Source: Mycoplana rhizolycopersici (GTDB lineage Bacteria; Pseudomonadota; Alphaproteobacteria; Rhizobiales; Rhizobiaceae). From it: a stretch of 64,000 nt of DNA. Numbering within the stretch: position 1 is the stretch's first letter; every line of letters begins with the position of its first letter. The notes below the pieces were generated by a model, which saw only the letters and a list, made by a program, of their open reading frames with translations, did no database searches and was not told the DNA's origin. The position numbers were made by a program, and so were the translations under genes. Below are positions 42,400 to 49,981 of the stretch, in pieces. The stretch covers positions 1-64,000 of the forward strand of contig NZ_JABXYK010000021.1 in assembly GCF_013378445.1 (NCBI RefSeq). The letters are read 5' to 3'.

Positions 42400-43278
42400 T
42401 TACTTCGCGAGTGCGTTTCCCTGCCGTCCGGCAAGATCCTGGATGAACTGCCAGGCGACGCGGCCGGAGCGGGAACCGCGCGTCGTCGCCCATTCGAGCG
42501 CTTCTGCGTGAATGGTGGCGCGGTCGCCTTTCAGGCCGAAATGTTCGGTGTAGCTGTCGATCATGTCCAGGTACTCGGCCTGGCTGCACTTGTAGAAGCC
42601 CAGCCAGAGGCCGAAACGGTCGGACAACGACACCTTTTCCTCGACCGCCTCGGACGGGTTGATGGCGGTGGACTGCTCGTTCTCCATCATGTCGCGCGGC
42701 AGCAGATGGCGACGGTTGGAGGTGGCATAGAGGATGACATTGTCCGGCCGGCCTTCGACGCCGCCGTCGAGGGCAGCTTTCAACGACTTGTAGGAGGTGT
42801 CGTCGTGATCGAACGACAGGTCGTCGCAGAAGACGATTACCGGGGCCGGAGCCACCTTGAGGATCTCCATCAGCGTCGGCAGTGTGGAGATGTCCTCGCG
42901 GTGGACCTCGACGAGTTTGAGCGGAATACCCGTTTCCCGCGCCGTATCCGCATGCACCGCCTTTACCAGCGAAGATTTCCCCATCCCGCGGGCGCCCCAC
43001 AGGAGCACGTTGTTGGCGGGGAGGCCTTTGGCGAAGCGTAGAGTGTTGTCGGCAAGAATGTCGCGAACGTGATCGACGCCCCGGATGAGCTGCAGTTCCA
43101 CCCGGTTCGGACGCGGGACGGGCTGCAGGTGCCGGCGCGCCGGCGCCCAGACGAAGCAGTCGGCCGCCTCCCAGTCGTTTTCGGCCGGCGGCGGACCTGC
43201 GAGCCGTTCCAGGGCGGTGCGAAGTCCGCTGATTTCGCGCAACAGCGCCTGCATCTGTTCGTCTTGGGTCTTGTCCAC
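42400..43278 (-). CDS. DUF815 AAA-type ATPase
   Basis: A 292-aa soluble P-loop ATPase of unknown cellular role. Walker A is WGARGMGKSSL (about 92-102), Walker B VIVFCDDLSFD (about 143-153), sensor-like VILYATSNRRHLLPRDM (about 178-194) and a C-terminal lid helix region. GTG 43278 with GGGAG upstream is preferred; the frame is open to 43413, but that part overlaps the yajC promoter region and lacks protein character. It interrupts the co-directional array between nlpD and yajC. DUF815 proteins are widespread in alphaproteobacteria and uncharacterised. Confidence 0.85.
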   Translation of the reverse strand: MDKTQDEQMQALLREISGLRTALERLAGPPPAENDWEAADCFVWAPARRHLQPVPRPNRVELQLIRGVDHVRDILADNTLRFAKGLPANNVLLWGARGMGKSSLVKAVHADTARETGIPLKLVEVHREDISTLPTLMEILKVAPAPVIVFCDDLSFDHDDTSYKSLKAALDGGVEGRPDNVILYATSNRRHLLPRDMMENEQSTAINPSEAVEEKVSLSDRFGLWLGFYKCSQAEYLDMIDSYTEHFGLKGDRATIHAEALEWATTRGSRSGRVAWQFIQDLAGRQGNALAK

Positions 43279-43463
43279 GTCGATCTCTCCCTTATGCGTT
43301 CCCGCGCGGTAGCACGCGACAAGCAGGTGGAAAAGAGAGAAATCCCTGAATTTCCGGTAGGATCGGGGCTGTGTTGTTGCATTCAGATCGCTCTTGCCTA
43401 TAGTCGCGCGCACTGCACCGGGGGCATTTCGCCCCGGTGCGTCCCGTTTTCGAGGAGTTTTGA

Positions 43464-43799
43464 ATGTTCATTACCGAGGCTTTCGCCCAGACGGCGCCGG
43501 CTGCTGCAGCAGGGGGTGCGGATCTTCTGATGTCCGTGCTGCCGTTCCTTCTGATTTTCGTCGTGATGTATTTTCTCATCATTCGCCCGCAGCGCGCTGC
43601 AATGAAGCGCCGCGAGGAGCTGTTGAAGAACATCCGCCGCGGCGATCAGGTCGTGACCGGCGGCGGCATCGTCGGCAAGGTGACCAAGGTCATCGACGAC
43701 AAGGAACTGGAAGTCGAGATCGGCGAAGGCATCAAGGTCCGTGTCGTGCGCAGCGGCGTCACCGAGGTTCGCGTCAAGGGCGAGCCCGTCAAGGAATGA
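43464..43799 (+). CDS. yajC: Preprotein translocase subunit YajC
   Basis: A small inner-membrane accessory of SecDF. The 111-aa protein has one N-terminal membrane helix (MSVLPFLLIFVVMYFLII, about 26-43) and a conserved cytoplasmic domain starting RPQRAAMKRREELLKNIRRG (about 44-63), with DQVVTGGGIVGKV and a C-terminal beta segment. GAGGAG-like sequence precedes the ATG. secDF follows after 89 nt containing a strong hairpin. Confidence 0.95.
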   Translation: MFITEAFAQTAPAAAAGGADLLMSVLPFLLIFVVMYFLIIRPQRAAMKRREELLKNIRRGDQVVTGGGIVGKVTKVIDDKELEVEIGEGIKVRVVRSGVTEVRVKGEPVKE

Positions 43800-43810
43800 T
43801 GTGATCATCT

Positions 43811-43838
43811 CCGTCCGGCGGCGGTTGCCGCCGGACGG
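43811..43838 (+). promoter_or_regulatory. Very stable hairpin in the yajC-secDF spacer
   Basis: CCGTCCGGCGGC / GCCGCCGGACGG forms a perfect 12-bp, almost all G-C stem with a GGTT tetraloop. No T-run follows, so it is more likely an mRNA processing, stabilising or partial-attenuation element than a terminator. Confidence 0.55.
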
Positions 43839-43888
43839 GTGTCATCAGGCTTCCCGCCGGCAGGACCGCCGGGCATTTCGAGAGTGTG

Positions 43889-46390
43889 ATGCTGCAACCT
43901 GCCCGCTGGAAAACGCTTGCTGCCTGGCTCGCCGTCGTCGCGAGCCTTGTCGTTCTTTTGCCTAGCGTTTTGCCGCCCGGCGCGCGTGACGGGCTGCCGG
44001 AATGGCTGTCTGCAAAGAGGCTGCAGCCCGGTCTGGACCTCAGCGGCGGCGCCGGCCTGACGCTGAAGATCGAGCGCTCGGATATTGAGGACGACCGGCT
44101 TCTGGCCGTCGTCAACGCCGCCGGCCAGTCGCTCAGAAGCGCAAAGATCCCCTATGCCGACCTTGCTGGTTCCGGTCGCGAAATCACCCTGCGCATCAAT
44201 GATGCAGCCCGGGTGGAGGAGGCGCGAACTGCACTTTCCGTGATCTCGGGGACGACCGTGACTGCCGCCGGTGACGGTACCGTCAAACTGGTCGTTTCGG
44301 CAGAATCTATCGATGTTGCCGAGGACGAGGCAGCCCAGACCACTTTGGACGTGGTGCGTGAAAGGGTCAGCCAGGTCGGCGGCGTCAATGCCGATCTGCG
44401 TCTTTCCGGTCGCGACCGCGTCGTTCTCCAGGTCCCCGGCTACTCGGATCCGCAGCGCCTGAAGGACATCCTGGCCCAGCGCGGTGCATTCTCCGCGCGG
44501 CTTGCAGAATCCGGTGTCTCCGTCCAGCAGGCTCTGGAGGAGGGACCGCCGCCCGGGACCGAAGTTGTCTACACGATGGGCGAGCCCCCGGTCGGCTACC
44601 TCGTTCGCCGCTCCGCCATCTTCACGTCGCGAGATGTCGTATCCGCCGAGATGGTGCTGGGAACGGACGGCGAGGGCGCTTCCGTCGTCTACCAGCTCAG
44701 CCCGGATGCCAGCCGGCGGCTTGCCGAGGCCACAGCCGCCAATGTCGGACGCACGCTGGCGCTGCTTTTGGATGACCAGATCCTGGCCGCGTTCGAGATC
44801 GCGGCCCCCGTCGTGGATGGCCGCGGCGAGATTAGCGGCGATTTCGACGCGGAGGGTGCGGCGAACCTGGCTGTCGTGTTGCGCAGTGGCTCTCTGCCGG
44901 CCTCCCTGACGGTCGTGGAGGAGCGTTCGATCGAGCCGGCCTTCGGCGGCGCATCGGCGCGCGCGGCACTCTTTGCCGTGGGCGCGGCCGGACTTGCCGT
45001 CGCCCTGTTCATGATCGTCTGGTACGGCGCCTTTGGCGCCATCGCCGTCCTCGCTCTTCTATTCAATCTCTTGCTCGTCCTGGCGCTGATAGCCCTTTCC
45101 GGCACGCCGCTGACGCTGCCGGGAATTGCCGGGATGGTCCTGACGATCGGCATCGCCGTTGACGCCAGCGTGCTGATCTATGAACGCATGCGCGAGGAAA
45201 CGGCCAACGGCCGTCCCCTGGCCGACGCTCTCGCAACGGCATTCTCGCGTACGTTTTCTACGATGCTCGATTCGGGCATCACCACGCTGATTGCCGCGCT
45301 GGTGCTTTTCTTCATGGGTGCCGGTCCGATGCGCGGCTTCGCCGTCACTGTCGGCATCGGCATTTTCACGACGCTCTTCGTGACGTTCACACTGTCGCGC
45401 TGGCTCGTCTGGCGCTGGGTTTCGCTGCGCCGCCTCACGCATCTGCCGCGCAGCGTCCGCACAGGCCTCTTCGCCAGCCTGCATCTGCGCTTCATGGCCA
45501 TCCGCAATTATACCTTCGCCGCATCCGCTGTCGCTGCCCTTGCGGTGGCGCTGCTGGTCGGCGTCGGTGGCATCAATCTCGGCATCGATTTTACCGGCGG
45601 TTCGCTGCTGGAGGTGCGGGCCAGGCAAGGCGCAGCCGATGCCGCCGACATCGTCGGCCGGCTCGACGAGGCCAATCTCGGCGACGCGACGGTGCGGGTC
45701 GGTCTGGATCGCGCGGCTGCGATGGTCCGAATCCCGCCGCAGGGCGGCGGGGAGAATGCCGAGCAGACCTCTGCGCTTGTCGCACGCGGTGAACTCGAGG
45801 CTGCGGGCTACGATATCCGTCGGGTCGAGGTCGTCGGGCCTTCGATCTCCGGTGACCTGATTTCGGCTGCGACGATCGGCATGGCGATCGCGCTCGCAGC
45901 CTTGATCGCCTATATCTGGGTGCGTTTCGAATGGCAGTTCGCCATCGGTGCGATCGTTTCCGTCGCGCACGATCTTCTCCTGACCATGGGCCTGTTCGCG
46001 CTGACGCGCATGGAGTTCAACATCGGCTCCATTGCCGCCCTTCTGACCATCGTCGGCTATTCGCTGAACGACACCCTTGTCGTCTATGACCGCATCCGCG
46101 AAAACCTGCGGCATTTCCGGCAGATGCCGCTGCCGCTGCTGATCGATGCATCGATCAGCCAGACGCTGTCGCGCACGGTGCTGACGGCAGCAACCACGCT
46201 GATCGCGCTGGCCGCGCTTGCAATCTTCGGCGGCGAGATCATCCGTGCTTTCGCGTTCACCATGCTGTTCGGCATTGCCGTCGGCACCTTCTCTTCTATC
46301 TATATAGCCGGACCGGTATTGATCCTGTTCCGGCTGCGGCCGGATCGCTATCGCTTGGGCGGCAGCGGCAACCCGGCGGCAAAGGCATGA
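43889..46390 (+). CDS. secDF: Protein translocase SecDF (SecD-SecF fusion)
   Basis: An inner-membrane RND-fold factor that uses proton motive force to pull secreted proteins through SecYEG. At 833 aa, SecD and SecF are fused. The SecD half has a first helix (about 8-26), GLDLSGGAGLTLKI, a periplasmic P1 domain and five helices (about 355-515), including GMVLTIGIAVDASVLIYERM. The SecF half follows with a helix near 550, then GGINLGIDFTGGSLLEVRAR, and SLNDTLVVYDRIREN (about 713-727). ATG 43889 is used; GTG 43886 is adjacent. The stop overlaps the next gene (ATGA), so they are coupled. Confidence 0.95.
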   Translation: MLQPARWKTLAAWLAVVASLVVLLPSVLPPGARDGLPEWLSAKRLQPGLDLSGGAGLTLKIERSDIEDDRLLAVVNAAGQSLRSAKIPYADLAGSGREITLRINDAARVEEARTALSVISGTTVTAAGDGTVKLVVSAESIDVAEDEAAQTTLDVVRERVSQVGGVNADLRLSGRDRVVLQVPGYSDPQRLKDILAQRGAFSARLAESGVSVQQALEEGPPPGTEVVYTMGEPPVGYLVRRSAIFTSRDVVSAEMVLGTDGEGASVVYQLSPDASRRLAEATAANVGRTLALLLDDQILAAFEIAAPVVDGRGEISGDFDAEGAANLAVVLRSGSLPASLTVVEERSIEPAFGGASARAALFAVGAAGLAVALFMIVWYGAFGAIAVLALLFNLLLVLALIALSGTPLTLPGIAGMVLTIGIAVDASVLIYERMREETANGRPLADALATAFSRTFSTMLDSGITTLIAALVLFFMGAGPMRGFAVTVGIGIFTTLFVTFTLSRWLVWRWVSLRRLTHLPRSVRTGLFASLHLRFMAIRNYTFAASAVAALAVALLVGVGGINLGIDFTGGSLLEVRARQGAADAADIVGRLDEANLGDATVRVGLDRAAAMVRIPPQGGGENAEQTSALVARGELEAAGYDIRRVEVVGPSISGDLISAATIGMAIALAALIAYIWVRFEWQFAIGAIVSVAHDLLLTMGLFALTRMEFNIGSIAALLTIVGYSLNDTLVVYDRIRENLRHFRQMPLPLLIDASISQTLSRTVLTAATTLIALAALAIFGGEIIRAFAFTMLFGIAVGTFSSIYIAGPVLILFRLRPDRYRLGGSGNPAAKA

Positions 46391-46779
46391 GCATGGCAAA
46401 AGGCATAGAAATCCGGCAGGCGCATTTTCCCGGCAGGGCTCCGATCGACGCCTATGGCAATGGCGGCTTTCGCTTTGCCGACATGTCGCATCGCGGCTCC
46501 GTACTCTGCCTGCCTTCGGGCATCTACGGCTGGAGCAGGACCGACGCAGTGGGGCTTTCTCCGGCCGATCTGCAGCGGGTGCTGGACGAGGCCGACCAGA
46601 TCGAGGTGCTGCTGGTCGGCACCGGGACGGAGATCCGGCCGCTTTCGGAAGAGCTGCGCGCAGCCCTTCGTGAACGCCGCATCAGGTCCGATCCGATGTC
46701 GACGGGGGCTGCGGTGCGGACGTTCAATGTGATGCTGGCTGAATCGCGCGCGGTCGCCGCCGCGCTGATTGCGGTCTGA
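46387..46779 (+). CDS. Mth938-like (NDUFAF3-type) domain protein
   Basis: A 130-aa soluble protein of the DUF498/Mth938 family. Visible family blocks are IDAYGNGGFRFADMSHRGSV (about 20-39), LCLPSGIYGW, and IEVLLVGTGTEIRPLSEELR (about 73-92) followed by STGAAVRTFNVMLAESRAV. The human relative NDUFAF3 is an assembly factor of respiratory complex I. The gene overlaps secDF by 4 nt and is followed 27 nt later by a homologue of another complex I factor (NDUFAF6-type). A role in building membrane complexes is inferred from this. ATG 46393 is an alternative start. Confidence 0.88.
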   Translation: MSMAKGIEIRQAHFPGRAPIDAYGNGGFRFADMSHRGSVLCLPSGIYGWSRTDAVGLSPADLQRVLDEADQIEVLLVGTGTEIRPLSEELRAALRERRIRSDPMSTGAAVRTFNVMLAESRAVAAALIAV

Positions 46780-46806
46780 ACGGCGGTTTGCCGGAACTTT
46801 CGGAAA

Positions 46807-47703
46807 ATGCACATGCAAGGAAAATCAGCCGCTCCGGCGGAGCGCGACGAGAAGGCCGCAGCAGCGGCCGACTACGCCCACTGCCTGGCGGTGCTGCGCG
46901 ACACCGACCGTGATCGCTATCTGGCCTGTCTGCTGGCTCCACAGGAAAAGCGTGGGCCGCTGGCCGCCCTCTATGCCTTCAACGCGGAGATCGCCCGTGT
47001 TCGCGATGTGGTGCGCGAGCCTTTGCCGGGTGAAATCCGCCTGCAGTGGTGGCGCGATACGCTGGAGGGCACCGGCGAGGGTGATGCGGCCGCAAATCCT
47101 CTTGCCGCCGGCATTCTCCGCTGCATTTCGGAGCATCGGCTTCCCGTGGCCGTGCTGACGGATATGATCGAGGCACGGATCTTCGATCTCTATGACGACC
47201 CCATGCCCGACCGCGCAGCGCTCGAGGGATATGCCGGCGAGACCGCTTCTGCGCTGATCCAGCTTGCGAGCCTCGTCCTTGATCCGGAGAAGGCCCCGCA
47301 GTCGGCCGACGTCGCGGGGCATGCCGGCGTGGCACAGGCGATCGCCGGCATCCTGCTGCTGCTGCCGCTCCACCGCCGACGCGGTCAGGTCTATATCCCG
47401 GCCGATTTGCTGGAGGCGACCGGGCTGGGCGCGGACGGGCTGCTGGCCGGTACGGATCGCGCGCGCGCCGCCCGCACGGTCGAGGCGTTTGCCGGCCTTG
47501 GCCGCGAGCATTTGAAGAAGGCTGCCGCCGCAGGAAAGGTGGCTTCGGAGAACCGCGCCGCATTTCTCCCGGTGGCAATGGCGCGGCATGTGTTCGAATG
47601 GGCCGAAAAGGCCGGCGCCGACGCGTTGGAACACGCCGTCCTGCCGCCGCAATGGCGCCGCCAATGGTGGATGTGGCGGCTGATGCGTACCGGCCGCTTC
47701 TGA
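46807..47703 (+). CDS. Squalene/phytoene-synthase-fold protein (NDUFAF6-like)
   Basis: A 298-aa all-helical protein of the trans-isoprenyl synthase superfamily. Family landmarks are DRDRYLACLLAPQEKRGPLA (about 34-53), ALYAFNAEIARVRDVVREP and IRLQWWRDTLEG (about 77-88). The aspartate-rich DDxxD motif expected after LYAF reads NAEIARVRD, so diphosphate-metal binding is probably lost and true squalene synthesis is unlikely. This matches NDUFAF6-type proteins, which assist complex I assembly. It is co-directional with secDF and the Mth938 gene. ATG 46813 is a second possible start. Confidence 0.85.
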   Translation: MHMQGKSAAPAERDEKAAAAADYAHCLAVLRDTDRDRYLACLLAPQEKRGPLAALYAFNAEIARVRDVVREPLPGEIRLQWWRDTLEGTGEGDAAANPLAAGILRCISEHRLPVAVLTDMIEARIFDLYDDPMPDRAALEGYAGETASALIQLASLVLDPEKAPQSADVAGHAGVAQAIAGILLLLPLHRRRGQVYIPADLLEATGLGADGLLAGTDRARAARTVEAFAGLGREHLKKAAAAGKVASENRAAFLPVAMARHVFEWAEKAGADALEHAVLPPQWRRQWWMWRLMRTGRF

Positions 47704-47870
47704 TGCGGGATCTCGAACTTCGTCTCGGCGGCACGCTATCCCGCTGAAAGACAGCTAATCGCCAGAGAACGGCCGGGGGAACAACGGCCAACGCGCACCG
47801 GACGCAAAACTGGCGCAAGCTCCGTTCGATAGACAGGGTGGGTTCAATGCGACCCGCGGAAGGACGCGAA

Positions 47871-48329
47871 ATGATCTGGACTGTCGTCATTGCCTGCCTG
47901 ACGCTTGCCGTCTTCGTCTACATGCGCGCCCAGCGGCGCGACGAGCAGCCGCAATCGGCAGCCACCGATACCGGCCTTGCGATCGTCGAGTTCGGTCGGG
48001 CCTTTCCCAACGAGGCCATCCGCGAGGTTCTCGGCACCGCAGACGGAAATAACGTTTTCCTGCGCCTCCATGATGGCAAGGTTGGCTGCATGCGCGCGCA
48101 CCGCCAGCACTATGCCAGCCATCTGATCGAGCCCGGCAGCGTAACCGTCCACAACAGCCCGTCGGGCAAGGGTCTGGTGATCGATTTCCAGGACAAGACG
48201 CAGGACAGCGGCAGCTTCGAATTCCGCAGCAGCGTCGAAGCTGCGGAAGTTTCGCTGTGGTTGCTCGGCAGCCTTCTGCCGACAGCTGGCATCGACGAAT
48301 CACCCCGCGCCATTCAGGGCGACAGCTGA
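47871..48329 (+). CDS. Hypothetical single-helix membrane protein
   Basis: A 152-aa protein. One N-terminal membrane helix (MIWTVVIACLTLAVFVYM, 1-18) is followed by a basic stretch (RAQRRDEQ) and a beta-rich domain of about 110 residues, e.g. NNVFLRLHDGKVGCMRAHRQ and KGLVIDFQDKTQDSGSFEF. The end is Ser/Asp-rich. I recognise no family. AAGGA lies before ATG 47871; in-frame ATGs at 47838 and 47847 are less well placed. It lies 167 bp after the NDUFAF6-like gene and is probably separate. An inverted repeat ATTGTGG-8-CCACAAT (48360-48381) follows. Confidence 0.75.
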   Translation: MIWTVVIACLTLAVFVYMRAQRRDEQPQSAATDTGLAIVEFGRAFPNEAIREVLGTADGNNVFLRLHDGKVGCMRAHRQHYASHLIEPGSVTVHNSPSGKGLVIDFQDKTQDSGSFEFRSSVEAAEVSLWLLGSLLPTAGIDESPRAIQGDS

Positions 48330-48498
48330 ACCGTCAGCGCATCGCGCGCAAAGTGCGGTATTGTGGAGCAAGTGCCACAATGGGCCGTCTTTGCCTTTGT
48401 TTCGATCTCCGCGTTCGCAATGCGCAATCCGATCGGCCGGGAGGCCCATGATCGTTTCGCATCTCGTCTTGCCAGCTTATATTGGCCGGCGACGCGCC

Positions 48499-49311
48499 TC
48501 ACATGCGCGGCTGCGTCCGCATCTGCAACTCGCGCGCGCCGTTCGGCGCGTTGACCTTCCCCGAGGTGATGAAGAAGGCGAAGACGTCGCGCGGCTCCCT
48601 GGCTGCTGGATGTTCCGCATCGATTGTAGGCAGATCCGCCGGCTGCCCGCCTTCCGCCCAGCTTTTCAGGCGCTCCGCCCACGCGTCGAGGTCCGTGGGG
48701 GGATAGCAGCTTGCAACCTCGTCCGATCCGCGCTGCAGGCGGGCGTAGACGAAGTCGCCGGTCACGTCGGCGATTTCGGGATAGTCGTCGTGATGGGCGT
48801 AGACGATTGCCGCCTTGTGCTTGCGCGCCAGCGCCACGAACTCGGGAACCATGAAGGACGGATTGCGCACCTCCAGCGCATGCCGCAGCGGCAGGCTGTC
48901 CTGCTTTGAAGGCAGAAGCTTCAGGAAAGCATCGAAGTCGTCCGGCTCGAACTTTTTCGTCGGGGCGAACTGCCACAGGATCGGGCCGAGATGCGGACCG
49001 AGTTCGGTCAGGCCCTGCGTCAGGAAGCGCTCGATCGATTCGCCGGCTTCCGCCAGAACCTTGCGATTGGTGGTGAAGCGGCTGGCCTTGAGCGAGAAGA
49101 CAAAGCCGTCAGGAACCTCCGAGGCCCATTTTGCGAATGTCTCGGGCTTCTGCGAACCGTAATAGGTGCCGTTGACCTCTATCGCCGTCAGTTCGCGACT
49201 GGCGAACTCCAACTGCCGTTTCTTGGCCAGCTTCTCGGGATAGAACGTCCCCTCCCAGGGATCGAAGGTCCAGCCGCCGATGCCGGTGCGGATGGTGCCG
49301 GATTTGTTCAT
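48499..49311 (-). CDS. DUF72 family protein (YecE-like)
   Basis: A 270-aa soluble TIM-barrel-like protein of the DUF72/YecE family, whose biochemical role is unknown. It starts GTIRTGIGGWTFDPWEGTFY (about 4-23), continues with LTAIEVNGTYYGSQKPETFA (about 42-61), and has LRHALEVRNPSF and FVYARLQRG. ATG 49311 is preceded by GGGAGAG; the frame is open further upstream but without protein-like character. A glutathione S-transferase gene ends at 49976 upstream on the same strand, 38 nt away, then uvrA before that. Confidence 0.9.
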   Translation of the reverse strand: MNKSGTIRTGIGGWTFDPWEGTFYPEKLAKKRQLEFASRELTAIEVNGTYYGSQKPETFAKWASEVPDGFVFSLKASRFTTNRKVLAEAGESIERFLTQGLTELGPHLGPILWQFAPTKKFEPDDFDAFLKLLPSKQDSLPLRHALEVRNPSFMVPEFVALARKHKAAIVYAHHDDYPEIADVTGDFVYARLQRGSDEVASCYPPTDLDAWAERLKSWAEGGQPADLPTIDAEHPAAREPRDVFAFFITSGKVNAPNGARELQMRTQPRM

Positions 49312-49349
49312 GGAGTCTCTCCCGAATGCGAATGTTGCAGAGCTGCCGG

Positions 49350-49976
49350 TCAGGCCGGGGCGATGAAGGGCTGTGAGATTTCCTTGAAAGCGGGCAGGGC
49401 CTCCATCGCTCCGCAGTGCGCGGCAAGCGCCGGGCGTTGATCCGGCCGGATCAAGGCAGGATGAGCCTCGCTCATGTGCCTGATGGCACAGGCAACCGCG
49501 ATATCCGCGTGGCTGATGCGCTCGCCCAGCCAGAAGGCACCCGTCGCACGCGCACGATCGGATTCGAGCGCATCGAGCGTCGCTGCGATCTGAACCCGGC
49601 AGCGTTCCACCCACAGGACAGAAGGCTCCTTGTGTATCCGCTCCTCGTAGAAGAGGCTCACGCCCTTGTCGGCAAGGCCGGTGGCGAGTGCCATGACCTT
49701 CAGCGCGTGCCGGCGGCCCACGCCGTCGACCGGAATGAGACGCTTTTCCGGCGCAACGAGCCCATCGATGTGATCGATGATCGACGGGCTGTCGACGAGA
49801 ACGTCGCCGTCGTCCAGCACCATGGTCGGGACCCGCATCAGAGGATTTGCGGCGCGGATCTTGTCGCCGTCGCCGAAAACCGACCAGGGGCGGTGCTCGA
49901 ATGGCAGATCGTAATGCCTAAGCGCGATCGCGACGCGGCGGACGAAGGACGAATCGTACTGGCCGATCAGGATCAT
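49350..49976 (-). CDS. Glutathione S-transferase family protein
   Basis: A 208-aa cytosolic GST. The thioredoxin-like N-terminal domain holds the active-site Ser region YDSSFVRRVAIAL (about 7-19), cis-Pro in RVPTMVLDDG (about 48-57) and the glutathione-gamma-glutamyl motif DSPSIIDHI (about 62-70). The helical C-terminal domain has the N-capping box SHADIAVACAIRHM (about 155-168). It starts 5 nt after uvrA on the same strand, so it may be read through from uvrA. The electrophile substrate is unknown. Confidence 0.9.
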   Translation of the reverse strand: MILIGQYDSSFVRRVAIALRHYDLPFEHRPWSVFGDGDKIRAANPLMRVPTMVLDDGDVLVDSPSIIDHIDGLVAPEKRLIPVDGVGRRHALKVMALATGLADKGVSLFYEERIHKEPSVLWVERCRVQIAATLDALESDRARATGAFWLGERISHADIAVACAIRHMSEAHPALIRPDQRPALAAHCGAMEALPAFKEISQPFIAPA

Positions 49977-49981
49977 CTGCG

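Noticed and set aside
46807-47703. A carotenoid or hopanoid squalene/phytoene synthase
   Set aside because: The aspartate-rich catalytic motif is missing and no isoprenoid genes are nearby; an NDUFAF6-like role fits better.
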